Positions 1 to 10,355 of a stretch of DNA of 26,786 nucleotides are shown here, piece by piece. Position 1 is the stretch's first letter, and each line of letters opens with the position of its first letter. Origin of the DNA: Chromera velia. Its lineage: Eukaryota > Sar > Chromeraceae. The DNA is taken from contig JAHBMJ010003878.1 of assembly GCA_018398765.1 (NCBI GenBank), positions 59,649 through 86,434 of the forward strand. The letters are read 5' to 3'. A model generated the notes under the pieces. The model saw only the letters and a list, made by a program, of their open reading frames with translations. It was not told where the DNA came from and searched no databases. Both the position numbers and the translations under genes were made by a program.

Positions 1-514
1 GGGTCCCGGACCAGGGGGCCTTGAGGGGTGCATGGGGGAAGGGGGGGGGCAGCTGCATAGTTGGTGCTGGTAGGTGGAGTTTGTTGCTGCGCTGGGCTGC
101 TCGCTGTAGAGCTGGTCCAGCTGTGAAGTTGGGGTTTCCTCAGGTGGTAGGCTCCTTCAGGATTGAGGTGATTTAGTACAGCTAAATATCAATGTACAAT
201 ATATGCAGGGAACGCAAGAGAAGAGAAAACAGATAGTAAGGCAGAACGCTTTACTTAGGAGTCGAAATGAGAGGGAAACACACGATGCATGTAAGTTGTG
301 GTGACTTTCGACGAGAATCCAGCAAAAATCCCGAGGTGGCCCTCCTGATTCTTGGCTATAATTCCCACAACCGGAACCACACTACGGCTCCGTCTTTCTC
401 TCCATACATTGATAAGCTCTCCTGGCTAGATTTCCAGGGAAGGGCTATTCAGGTGAAATGAGGTAAGACGAGGAACGCCAAGTGGTTACTGCCTATCTGT
501 TTGTGGCCAGCTGG
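1..514 (-). mobile_element. 5' region of the next element copy (runs off window)
   Basis: Reading the minus strand past the 3' end of the main unit, the sequence becomes a diverged version of the main unit's own 5' UTR and gag start at 20260-20695. Shared blocks include the stretch ending in GATTTA-ACAGCTA (around 170-187 against 20370-20388) and the CCTACCAGCAC block near 62-72 against 20262-20272. Identity by eye is only about 70-75%, much lower than in the adjoining 515-1241 repeat. This indicates a second element of a different subfamily placed head-to-tail, with its coding region continuing leftward outside the window. The counterpart of the main unit's ATG appears changed here, so I cannot place its start codon. 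Confidence 0.6.
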
Positions 515-1241
515 CCTGTGGTCGAGTCTATCGCTTTCTTTCAAATCTGTTTGTTCTTCCTACAGCAGTCAGGTGTGAGTGCCCGCAAGTAGGTGGGAAG
601 TGCTTGTGGAGTGATGCGTTTTCTCGCGCAGAAGTACAGAGGCAGAGTGGTCAGGGCAGAGTCTCCTCTCTCAGTCGCGTTGATTAGATACTGAGAGTCT
701 TTAGACTTGTGTGAGGTGGGGAGAAGAGAGTCTACAATGTGAAGGCCTCACTTACACTTGCTGGTGAAAGAAGTTCGAGGTGCAAAAAATGACACAGCTG
801 TCGCACGATTGGCGAGCATGCACTGCCGCGTATCGATTTTCTCCGTACATTCACTTATTCGGACAGAGAGTGATGCAGGAGGATGGGTGCTAAAGGACTG
901 AAGATGGTGGGGGGATGAGCCATGTTCGGCTGGGAGGGTCGGTGGTGCAGGTCGGATTTTGAAATTTTATCCGCGGTCGGCCCGGGGGGTTCAAGCAGCG
1001 GGGGGGGAGCTGTGTGAGGGTGAGAGGGCGCGTGCGCGAGGTCGCCATGTGGGAGTATGTATGAAAAAGGGGTGCTGGCGGTTCGTTAAGGAGTGATAAA
1101 GAGTTATCAAGGTGTGGAGGCAGGCATCATAGCTCAAGGTCCAGGGGTTCTCTATCCCTGCGCTGAGAGCCCTCCCATCCTTCCAGGGCTTCCGTTTGTT
1201 CTTGGAGGTCTCCGATGCCCGACAGTGTGGAAAGAATTTGT
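60..1241 (-). repeat. Direct repeat, left copy (3' UTR plus neighbour's 5' UTR)
   Basis: Direct repeat of 20262-21442 in the same orientation. It has two zones. From about 511 to 1241 the match is close, and most differences are transitions. From 60 to about 510 the match is much weaker and broken by indels; for example, there are about 26 extra bases near 485-510. True LTRs of one insertion should diverge evenly, so the two-zone pattern argues for a junction between two different copies rather than an LTR. Confidence 0.8.
515..1126 (-). other. 3' UTR of the main retroelement unit
   Basis: About 610 bp from the polyprotein stop to the junction with the neighbouring copy. It matches 20695-21300 closely and ends without a poly(A) run or microsatellite tail; a GGCCAGCTGGCC palindrome (505-516) lies at the junction. 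The close match over non-coding sequence suggests it is an essential 3' end, such as an RT recognition region. Confidence 0.6.
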
Positions 1242-2488
1242 TTCAGGTCAGGGTTGTTCGACTGTTTGACTTTGATGAGAGGTCCTCTGTGCAGGGCCCA
1301 TGCCTTTAGTTCTTTCTTGACGGTAGCCTTCTGCAGAAGCTCTTTAATCATTTCCAGGGCGGTATCTCTGAGCCTCAGGGCGCGGTTCATGGTGATAGAG
1401 TCTGCGTAGTTAGCTTTCCAGGCCGCAGCATAGAGTTGTTGGGTTGCCGTGCCAGACCCAAAAAGCTGTGTGGCAAGTCGCAGCTGGCGTCGAAGGATGG
1501 CTTGTGCAGTTGAGTAGTGGATGGTGACTGAGAGATCTTGGAGGAGTTTCTGTTTACGGACGCGTGCAGCCAGCGTCCGTTCTGTTCTGTTGAGTCGGCT
1601 TGTGCGGGCCTGGTCATGGAGCATGAGTGTTGGAGTAGTATTTCCAGGGGGGGTTAGCGATGACTGTTTGGTGATCCAATCTATCGCTTCCTGGCACCAG
1701 GTGCCAAAACTGTCCGCCGCCAGGGGGAGGAGTGTATAATTGTGAATGGCTATGATATGATGAAGGTGTTTGTCATACTTGATATGTTTGAGTGTGGCTC
1801 CTGCTTTCGCTCGCATGCCCCGCTCGTCCGCCATTTGGGCTAGGGTGCTATCTGATTGACTGGGAAGAAAGGGGGTTACAATAGTGACATCCAAGAAAAC
1901 CGTTCGGTTATTTTCAAGATGGATGACGAGGTCCATCCGTGCTTTCTGGGGGGCAGTGTGAGCACCTAGAATGCGGAGGAGGACTTCTTTTCTAGCCATA
2001 AGTTCCGTGTCCCGTGCGTTGGTGAGGAAGGGGAGTAGAGTGACGTCGTGTCTCCATGTGCGCTCAGGGCCAACTATGCAAGCCTCAAGATGGTGCCCGT
2101 AGGGGTCCAGGAAACGCTTGCATGGCTTCCCTGGAAGCCGAATGGGTGGGGGTTGTAGACATACGTGGAAGGGTGTCTGTGTGGTTATGTCCTTGGGGAG
2201 TGGTCCCGGTTGTGTCGGTTCTGTAGCTCTGGTTGCGGTTTCAGTGGCAGCGGAGGATGACACAGTGGGCTGGGGGTTCTTTGATATCGGGTGAGCTGAG
2301 GGGGTTGAGGTGTCCATTGCAGCTATGGGTGGGGGTGGGGGTGCCTGCATGGAGGGAGGGGGTGGTTCTTTCTTCGGACGCCCTCTGCATTTGGTTGTGG
2401 GGTCCGTAGGTTGACGGGATGTCCGTCCCTGTTCTGTGTTGTCTTGTGGCGGTGATGTGGAGTTGTCTGTGTAGTCTTGTATATCTTC
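1127..2488 (-). pseudogene. Restriction-like endonuclease, C-terminus of polyprotein
   Basis: Same frame as the preceding segment. A Pro/Ser/Thr-rich linker with an AT-hook leads to a zinc knuckle, C-x4-D-x2-G-x-H-x4-C (CKRFLDPYGHHLEAC, 2122-2078), then TWRHD, as in RLE-bearing non-LTR elements. The nuclease core at about 1993-1766 shows E (RKEVLL), R-M-D at 1933, F-L-D-V-T at about 1891 and a K-Y pair near 1780, fitting a PD-(D/E)XK fold with the usual Pro replaced by Met. LPLAADSFGTW follows, a typical closing segment. About 190 further residues, basic and helical, run to the TGA at 1127-1129. Known RLEs nick the target to start target-primed reverse transcription. This last stretch (1127-2488) has no internal stop, unlike the rest of the polyprotein. 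Confidence 0.8.
2367..2390 (-). other. AT-hook motif before the endonuclease
   Basis: The minus strand encodes CRGRPKKE, an RGRP core with basic flanks. It lies in a ~170-residue insert between the conserved RRVMGLP segment and the zinc knuckle, which are normally close together. It may help target binding by the adjacent endonuclease. Confidence 0.5.
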
Positions 2489-3808
2489 CTATAGACGGAG
2501 ATCATGTACCATTTCCCGAAGGCGATTGGCATCTTCCGGTGGGATGCAGGCTCCTGCCTCATTTAGTGGGATCAAGGAACCCAGGTGGGTGAGCAGCTGT
2601 TCTTTTTCAGCTATCTCGTCAGCTGTGGGTTCAGCCTCCTTACGGGTGGGGCAAGTGTGTTTCGGGTCTGCGGCGTCTCCGAGCACCTCGACATGCGACA
2701 GCGGTAGACCCATCACCCGGCGGTGAACAATCTCCCACTGAACAGACCGGGCCCATCTGGTGAGTTTGTACTGGTTCAGGGGGAGGGCCGCGATGTGTGC
2801 GTTTGCTCCTTTGGATGCTAGGGCAAGGAGTCTTGTTGCTATGCACTGTGCCTCTCTCCACAGGGGGGTGCCAACCGTGCCCGTGCGCTGGAGGCGTTCC
2901 AGAGTGTTGAGGTAGTAGAACGCATGGGTCCAGCGGGTGAACGTTTGCTGGAGTTTACCCTCCAGTGTCCAGGTAGGGGTGTCGGTCACCTCGCTCAGAT
3001 TGGGAGGGTGTCTTCGGGAGGGGTTTTCCGGGAGGATGGAGACTAGGAACGTGTCTTTAAGAAACTTGAGGGGTTCTCTAGTGTTCGGAGGGAGGGTGTG
3101 GGTCATTTCAAGCTGTTGTTTAACTGCTTCTTTAGCAAGTGCACGACCTTCTGCCCAATCTGCAGTTCGGTAAGTATGAGTGCTGTGTTGGATGGTGGAG
3201 ATGGTAACTGGGGTAGGACTGTGGTCACAGAGGTATGTAAGGAGGCGGTAGAGGTGCCTGAGGAGGTCCGCATTCGGGAGCGCCTGTTGGGAGCGGTTTT
3301 TCCATTCGTCCCGGTCCCAGCACGGTCCATCAGTGTTATGGAGGGTGATGAGGAGGGGGTGATTTATGATGATTTCGAGTGATGTGAGGAGGTGTGTGCT
3401 GTGGTGTTGATAGATCGCCCAGATGGCTCCAAAAGTGAGTGCTCTTTCATAGAACACCGTGTTTTTGGCACTGCCGGGGAGGGTGAAGGACGTGTTGAGG
3501 GCGTGGCCTTTGCCCCAGTGAAGTGCGATGGCCGCCCGCGGTCGTTCTGTGCTACCCGTTTTGAATACGCATTTTGCTTCTACGAACACCGTTGATAGTG
3601 CGGGGGTCCCGTTAAGGTGATCTGCAGAGGATGATTGGGGGGGGTGAGGGAGGAAGCGGGGTCCTGCGTATGCTCGTAGGATGTTGTCTTGACTCTGTGT
3701 GCCTATATCGTCGACCGCTCCTTTGTTGAGGTGAATGCCGAGGACCCGGGGGGGTTCTCGAAGTTGGGGTTTGTGTTTGTGGTTAGGAAGCCATATTTGA
3801 AAATCTTC
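2489..3808 (-). pseudogene. Degenerate RNase H-like domain and pre-endonuclease region
   Basis: Continues the RT frame after the foldback insertion. The block at about 3589-3110 follows the RNase H1 plan: strand VFVEAKC; ALHWGKGHALNTSFTLPG; a Glu in NTVFYERAL; LEIIINHP; W-x4-W with PNADLLRHLYRLL; TISTIQHS; and DWAEGRALAKEA. Of the four catalytic acids, the first appears as Glu, the third as Asn and the last as Gly, so it should be inactive. A second block (2842-2702), GANAHIAALP followed by WEIVHRRVMGLP, matches the conserved segment just before the zinc knuckle in RLE-bearing RTs. The frame ends at a TAG (2489-2491), and the same frame reopens at once into the endonuclease part. Inactive RNase H-like connection domains are known in LTR-element RTs; finding one here is unusual. 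Confidence 0.6.
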
Positions 3809-3812
3809 TTCT
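3809..3812. repeat. Target-site duplication TTCT (left)
   Basis: TTCT immediately outside the left inverted end; the same four bases lie at 6339-6342 outside the right end. The reading frame across the join supports a duplication of this size. Confidence 0.7.
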
Positions 3813-4571
3813 AACAGAGTGGACTCCAAAGTAGGACTTAGTGGAATCCAAAGTGACTTTTAAATTTACTATATTCTAGCTTCATTATAAAGTAAAACTA
3901 GGTTACTTGAAGCAATCTAGAGTCTTTTAAAACATTTAAAATCATTACTCCTATGCAAATCTGCTCAAATATGCTCAAAAGACTGGTTGATTAGCTAGGG
4001 TGCATGGTGGGAAAAATTATGATCACCGCGGCACGTAGAAGTTAGTGAATGTTACCTGTAAAGAAATACACAGGCACAATACTAATGGATACGCTCAAAA
4101 GCAACGTTTAGCGCCGCCAATCAACTACAAAGAATTGTTTCTTCTACAAGGGAAACAGTGCAGGAAGGAGGGTTTCATAGCTAGGCTGGTCAGACCGGAC
4201 AGGAGGCAGTCAGCAGGGGTCAGAGAGAACATAGTACAGAAACAACATAATGTTATTCACAAAGAACTCACACTACACGGCGCAAAAGCTTGCAAATCGT
4301 TCTACATGTGTCAATGAGAAACTGTGAAAAAGAAGGACACGTCCGTAGGTAGATCCAGATGTTTAGAGGGAGACCAGTACGGAGTGTCACAAATGAGAAA
4401 GGATGAATGAGTAAGGAGCACTTGCATCGGGATAGTACGGACCGCTTTTAAGGACTGACACACATGGAGCAAGTGGAAGACATTCAAATATATGAAAGCT
4501 GAACGATTGTTCTGGGTGGAAAAATATCTGGCAGCCTGAGGACTGAGAGCTGTGCAAAGCTTCAGAAGAGG
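3813..4571 (+). repeat. Left inverted arm of foldback transposon
   Basis: Reverse complement of 5588-6338, about 90% or better by eye, with small indels. It starts AT-rich (3840-4020), then mixed sequence, and ends at GCTTCAGAAGAGG, beyond which the two sides differ (CGGTC here against TATTC). A 90-residue open frame in this arm has a counterpart in the other arm, but the two peptides differ by many non-synonymous changes and a frame change, so I do not call it a gene. Confidence 0.85.
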
Positions 4572-5192
4572 CGGTCAAAAAATGGAGGCTCCAGCAGACT
4601 CTCCATCGACCCTCTCTCAGTGACCTCCCTTATACGTTTCTATCAAACTGCTAGCAGAACAAAGAAGCTAGATGCTAAGCAAATCATCATGCAAAGCGAG
4701 AGAGCGAGCCACGCTTCCTTAACTGACCTGCAAGTGTCCTCAAGTCTCCGTCCACCAACACCTGCAAACACGGAGGGACAGGCGTTCACGCTTTGTACAG
4801 TCAAGGAAGCACTTCTGTCTAGCTTTAATATTCTGCGCGCACAAGGTTCCAAGGAAAAGACCAAGAGCCTAAGAAGCAGCGGGTCCGGACAGGCTGACCT
4901 GGGGGTTGACCCCGGGGCTCCCAAGACTGTGACCTGCAAAGAAAGAGTAAGGAGAGCGATGAGGGCAACAGTACTTTAACACCTAGATAAGGCCGGCAGC
5001 CCTTCCTTGCTTGAACAAGAGGAGCAGCAGCAAGCAAAAAGACGTTGGAAATAAGACTAAGACGGCTAGTGTCCACTGGACCTACCTCTAAGCTCCACTT
5101 TGTGCCAACCGAAGATGTCCCAGCAACTGTTGTTGCAGCCGTCTTCTCCAGAGCCCCGAAAGTACACTCCCGAAAAAAAAGTCAAAACCGAG

Positions 5193-5250
5193 AAAACGCT
5201 CTGTCAGACATCTTCTGAAACCATCAGAAGACATCTGACAGAGCGCTTTT
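5193..5250. repeat. 26-bp stem hairpin inside foldback transposon
   Basis: Left arm AAAACGCTCTGTCAGACATC... (5193-5218) and right arm (5224-5250) are near-perfect inverted copies around a five-base loop AACCA, with a one-base offset near the outer end and a two-base CA/TG difference. It may be a nested short foldback element or a structural site of the transposon. Confidence 0.75.
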
Positions 5251-5289
5251 TGTGACAACATTTCTGTGGGAAAAGTCCGTTTGCTCAGA

Positions 5290-5525
5290 GGTTCAGAACT
5301 CCGCAGTTTTGAACCTGTGGACCTTCAAGATGGACAAGAGACTTCAGACCCGATTATTGGCCGAGAGAGGCAAAGTTAGCTGCGTGCGTCGAAGGAGCAG
5401 GGTGCCGCCACCCCCTCTGGCCCCGTGGCAACGCCTCCCGGACCCACGATTAGCCCATGTCTAGACCTGGCGGCGGGGCGGTTTGACCCCCCTTGCCCAA
5501 AGTTCAGAAGTGCGGACTTCTGAAC
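5290..5525. repeat. Pair of related ~24-bp palindromes
   Basis: 5290-5315 (GGTTCAGAACT ... AGTTTTGAACC) and 5502-5525 (GTTCAGAAGT-GCGG-ACTTCTGAAC, perfect 10-bp arms) have the same plan and a shared CCGC/GCGG centre. Two similar dyads about 210 bp apart suggest protein-binding sites, for example for a transposase, though I have no direct evidence. Confidence 0.6.
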
Positions 5526-5587
5526 CTCGGGGAGGGGGGGGTGTCCGACCCAACTCGAGGTCCCTGACCCAAAACAGTCTTAGAATA

Positions 5588-6338
5588 CCTCTTCTGAAGC
5601 TTTGCACAGCTCTCAGTCCTGCCAGACATTTTTCCACCCAGAACAATCGCTCAGCTTTCATGCATTTGAATGTCTTCCACTTGCTCCGTGTGTGTCAGTC
5701 CTTAAAAGCGGTCCATACTATCCCGACGCAAGTGCTCCTTACTCGTTCATCCTTTCTCATTTGTGACACTCTGTACTAGTCTCCCTCTAAACATCTGGAT
5801 CTACCTACGGACCTGTCCTTCTTTTTCACAGTTTCTCATTGACATACGCAGAACGATTTGCAAGCTTTTACGCCGTGTAGTATGAGTTCTTTGTGAATAG
5901 AATTATGTTGTCTCTGTGCTCTGTTCTTTGGAATCCTCTCCGACCCCTGCTGACCGTCTCCTGTCCGGTCTGACCAGCCTAGCTGTGAAGCCTCCTTCCT
6001 GCACTGTTTCCCTTGTAGAAGAAGCAATTCTTTGTACTTGATTGGCGGCGCTAAACGTTGCTGTTGAGCGTATCCATTAGTGTTGTGCCTGTGTATTTCT
6101 TTGTAGGTAACATTCACTAACTTCCACATGCTGCGGTGATCGTAATTTTTCTCTAGCTAATCAACCAGTCTTTTGAGCATATTTAAGCAGATTTGCATAG
6201 GAGTAATGATTTTAAATGTTTTAAAAGACTCTAGATTGCTTTAAGTAACCTAGTTTTACTTTATAATGAAGCTAGAATATAGTAAATTTAAAAGTCACTT
6301 TGGATTCCACTAAGTCCTACTTTGGAGTCCACTCTGTT
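5588..6338 (-). repeat. Right inverted arm of foldback transposon
   Basis: Inverted partner of 3813-4571. Matching begins at CCTCTTCTGAAGC (5588) and continues to the outer end CCACTCTGTT (6338). Confidence 0.85.
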
Positions 6339-6342
6339 TTCT
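6339..6342. repeat. Target-site duplication TTCT (right)
   Basis: Second copy of TTCT, directly after the right inverted end. In the retroelement it falls in the codons ...CCA GAA. Confidence 0.7.
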
Positions 6343-6803
6343 GGGGTAGGGAAGAAGTCCTTAATGGATTGGAGGTGAGGTTCGAGGCTTGGGAGGAGCT
6401 TCATCAAATCTTGCCTCCACGTGTGTGGTATGGGGACTTCTCGAAGACCCAGGGGAGGGTTGGTTTTGGTCTTAGGGGCAGTAGGGGCGGAGTCGGTGTG
6501 TGGGGCAGAGTTGGAGGGAGCTTGATGCTATGCCTCCAAAAGACGAGAGACAGCGCGATCTTCATCTTCCTCTTCCTCTATGCTTTCTTTGTCCTGCTCG
6601 AGGAGTTCTTGAATGGAGGGAGGCAATGGTTCGCTCCGCAGTGACGGGTCGCTTGAGGAGGGAGCCGCTGCTTCTGGTTAGTTGAGAGAAGGTGGAGGGG
6701 GGCACATGGCCTGCGGGAGAAAGTGGGCAGTAGTGGTGCTAGCAGAGGCAATGCGCGTGCGGATATCAGCTGGCGTGCCGTCTTTGAGTCGTTGGATGGT
6801 CCG
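6339..6803 (-). pseudogene. Acidic linker between RT thumb and RNase H-like domain
   Basis: The RT frame continues past stops at 6804-6806, 6678-6680 and 6528-6530 with coherent protein: a helical end of the thumb, a Ser/Pro-rich part, then an acidic run (ESIEEEEDEDRAV, around 6590-6550), then a Pro-rich stretch ending with ...FFPTPE exactly at the TTCT duplication. The codon ending at 6339 joins directly to the codon starting at 3808 on the far side of the foldback element, with no frame change. Confidence 0.65.
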
Positions 6804-9476
6804 CTAGTGATCTCGGAGGAGCTGTTTGAACTGAGTTGCAGCCACCTGCATTGTGGGGGTGCGAAAAAGGTCTTCCTTGGCTTGGAAGAAGCTGTATGCA
6901 TATCGTTGGTTCAGTCTTTGGCTGATGTCCGGGATGAAACGGGTGATCGAGGCTACAAAGGCTCCTCTGGCGATGTGCCTGGGGTTTGTCATGCCAATAC
7001 CTCCTAGTCGGGTCAGGAGTGCGAGTTGGGCACTGAACACCCATTTCAGTTGTTCAAAATGGGAGGAGGGGGTTTTGAGGTATATGAGCCTCTGGTAGTA
7101 GTGGACATTGAGCTTATGAGCCCGCTCAAACTGTTTGGTCAGGTCTGGGTAGGTGAGAGGGACTAGCCTTACAAGCCAGGTCATTCGTGGAGGGATGCAT
7201 GCGCGTGCCAATGTAAATGCGAGGTGAGCTCTGTCTGGATCGTCCTGTACAAAGCGATCGATTTCCTGCCATAACTTGTCAATTTTGTCCACTTTCTTCC
7301 GGACGAAGTTCACTTGATATTGGAAGGTTCCATATCCTGGGGCTCCTGCTAGCTGAAATCCTTCAGTCAAGAGGATAGGGTTGGGATGATGTAGTTTAAG
7401 CTCCGCTAGGAGTCTCTCCTTTTCAGTTGGGGTGAGTTTCACTGCTTCTGAGAGGTAGAAGCCGCACTTGTATGGGACCAGGGCTTACTGATCACCGATG
7501 GGGGTGGTCCAAGCTTCATTGGTGGTGGTGAGAACTTCGGAGCGGTGTGAAAAGGTTGATACTGCTGTGAGGTCATCCGCGTCCGCTTTAGCAACGGAGG
7601 AGAGGGTGGAGTCAATTTGATCAAGTCTGTCTTGCAGTTGCAGCAGGGGCTCTACAGTGGAGCAGTGGCAAGATAAAGCACTGTATGAGCAGCCCTGTAG
7701 TCCTCCTTGGTCTAGCCGGAAAGGTGTCTACGTGCTAGGTATGATGGCATTGGGGGGGTGTTTGTAGAAGAGGAGTGGGCGATGTTGGTAAAGGGTATAA
7801 TACCCTCCAGCCACCCCGGGTGCACGTTGGATCATGGCTTCCAGTGCTGTGCAGGGAAGTACACAGTGGAAAAAGTTTCGCGCATCCGTGAGAAGGACAA
7901 AGGGGAAGTCTGCCTTGCTAAGCATCTCGAGGGTGTACTCTGTAGCCCCTGGGTAGAGTTCGTCGAGACGGGTGATGGCTTCTTGGAGGAGGCGCTCGTA
8001 GGCGAACCAAATGGTGTGGACGTAGTTTTCCACACCTGAGGGCCACATGCTGAACTGGAGGGGTCCGACCGCTTTGCACGCATTGGTGGTCCCCCATCGA
8101 ATCAGCTGTGCTTTGCCAAAAAGGGTGCGGTGTGTATCTCCTATGCCTACTGGGCGGATGCCGCCTTGAGGTTTAAGGAGTGCCGCAAGGATTGTAAGGC
8201 AAAAGATGTCAAAAAGGTCCTCTGGGCAGGTATTCAGTGCAATGTCAGTGAACAATGGGAGAAGGAGGTAGATGTAATAATGTTGGGCCAAATCCTGGAA
8301 GCGTTCGATGCGTCTTCCAGTGTGTCCTGGGATGGTTTCCTTCGCGGTGTGGCGTATGGCGCTACGGATGTCTTCCTCATTAGGAACAGCTTGTTCGGCC
8401 CATGGGATGCAGTTTTCAGGGTCTGGAGGTGGGGGGCAGAGCGGGTCTAGGAGTGGGGGGAAGAGAGCGTTGAGCTTGTCAAGGGTGTGAAGGTCAGCTA
8501 GAGCAGGGGTCATTTGCATGAGGGCGTCACAGGCATGACCAATATGACCAGCTTTAAGCAGTCGCTGGACTTTTTGGTAGCGCACTTGGTCTTGAGGGGG
8601 TGGTGGTTTGGAGCGGAGAGGCTTTGAGGCTGTATAAGCGTCCCGTTCCGCTCTGTGGAGGTCCGCCGCATGGGCCCAGAATTCTTGGAGAAGTGTGGTG
8701 AGGTCTCCTTGCCAGCACTGTTGCAGTCGAGTGCGGATAAGGGCATGCATAGCACTTGGTGGTGTTTCTTGAGGCTTAAGTCGGTAGCCGTCTTCGCTTT
8801 GGATGACCGTTGTTCGTGGGGGGGTGAGGAGGACAGTATCGGCTACAATGAAGAAACGTTGTGCAAGAACACGGAGGTGATGTTCTAGATATGGGGTAGA
8901 GGCGGTGAGAGTGGAGGGATATGCCAAGTATTGGGGTTTCTTGGCTGGTTTGCCCGGCTTTAGGGGGACGTAGCCAGGTTCCTTGGGTGCTGGTTCAGGC
9001 GGGAAGACGGTGGGTCGTCTTCGGTGTTTGCGGCGCCTCATGCTAGGATACGGGTCACAGAGTTCTCAGACTGGCCAGCCTATGTATGCAATGGCTGCTA
9101 GGAGTTGACAATAGAGGAGTCTGAGGGTGTTGGGGAGGTATGTGGTGGTTTGCGGTGAGTGTAACAGAAAGTAGTGCCATGCTTGGGGGTTCCCTAGGAG
9201 ACGATCCAGTTCCATTCACGAGACTGTTGTCCACTAAGCGGGGTGAATAGTGTGTGTAGTTCTGATATTGAAGGTTGGAGCGGTCTTTGGTTGAGGGAAG
9301 CAGTGCCAGGATGGATAAAAAAGCTTCTCATCAGCTGCAGCCAATGGGGGTTCGGGGTAGGGGGAGGCAGCTTCTCGGTGTTGTGAGTTTGCCTGGGGAG
9401 GGGGGTCTTCTCGAGCTGGCGAGGATGTTGTGTGTGCTCGTAGTTCCTCTGGGTCAGAGGGGTCACTGTGCATAGA
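6804..9476 (-). pseudogene. Reverse transcriptase domain of the polyprotein
   Basis: RT follows RNase H in the same frame after a ~145-codon linker with three stops (9236, 9218, 9068). A basic start (MRRRKHRRRP, 9041) precedes an N-terminal part with the RLLKAGHIGHACDAL segment common in non-LTR RTs. Then come motif 1 PQGGIRPVGIGDTHR (about 8171-8127), a GVENYVH segment, motif A LLTDARNFFHCV with its Asp at 7884-7886, motif B RLDQGGLQGC (about 7718-7689) and motif C ADADDLTAV with the Asp pair at 7572-7577. The thumb (7442-6804) contains LLTRLGGIGMTNP, matching the RLGGLGL signature of the RLE-bearing RT family. Stops at 7728-7730 and 7485-7487 interrupt the domain. All core catalytic residues are kept. 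Residue before the DD pair is Ala, preceded by Asp rather than Tyr/Phe. Confidence 0.88.
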
Positions 9477-9479
9477 CTA

Positions 9480-10330
<851 letters not shown>

Positions 10331-10355
10331 NNNNNNNNNNNNNNNNNNNNNNNNN
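10331..10355. other. Assembly gap (25 N) inside poly-G
   Basis: Twenty-five N flanked by at least ten G on the left and nine G on the right. The true length is unknown. The reading frame differs on its two sides: coherent protein to the right is in frame two modulo three, and just left of the gap in frame zero. It returns to frame two after the G runs at 10158-10196. Frame breaks here are probably assembly artefacts. Confidence 0.9.

Larger units (their letters stand above)
4572..5587. other. Interior of foldback transposon, no gene recognised
   Basis: About 1 kb unique to the interior. Open frames of up to about 120 codons occur on both strands, but none resembles a transposase or any other family I know. 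The stretch 5193-5525 holds several near-perfect palindromes built around TTCAGAA/TTCTGAA (listed separately). GC-rich homopurine/homopyrimidine patches occur at 5400-5480 and 5525-5560. Confidence 0.6.
3813..6338. mobile_element. Non-autonomous foldback DNA transposon, 2,526 bp
   Basis: Both ends carry the same inverted sequence, beginning AACAGAGTGGACTCCAAAG, and the inverted arms run about 750 bp inward (3813-4571 and 5588-6338). Flanking TTCT occurs at 3809-3812 and again at 6339-6342, consistent with a 4-bp target-site duplication. The element sits inside the retroelement coding region. Subtracting 2,530 bp (element plus one TTCT) brings the two halves of the polyprotein back into one frame with no stop at the join, which confirms the ends. 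The ~1-kb interior holds no recognisable transposase, so it probably moved in trans. Four-base duplications occur in several superfamilies (for example Chapaev, Sola, Ginger), so I do not assign one. Confidence 0.85.

Noticed and set aside
4045-6129. Matching ~90-residue open frames in both arms of the foldback element
   Set aside because: They exist because the arms are inverted copies. The peptides differ by many replacements and a local frame change and show no family.
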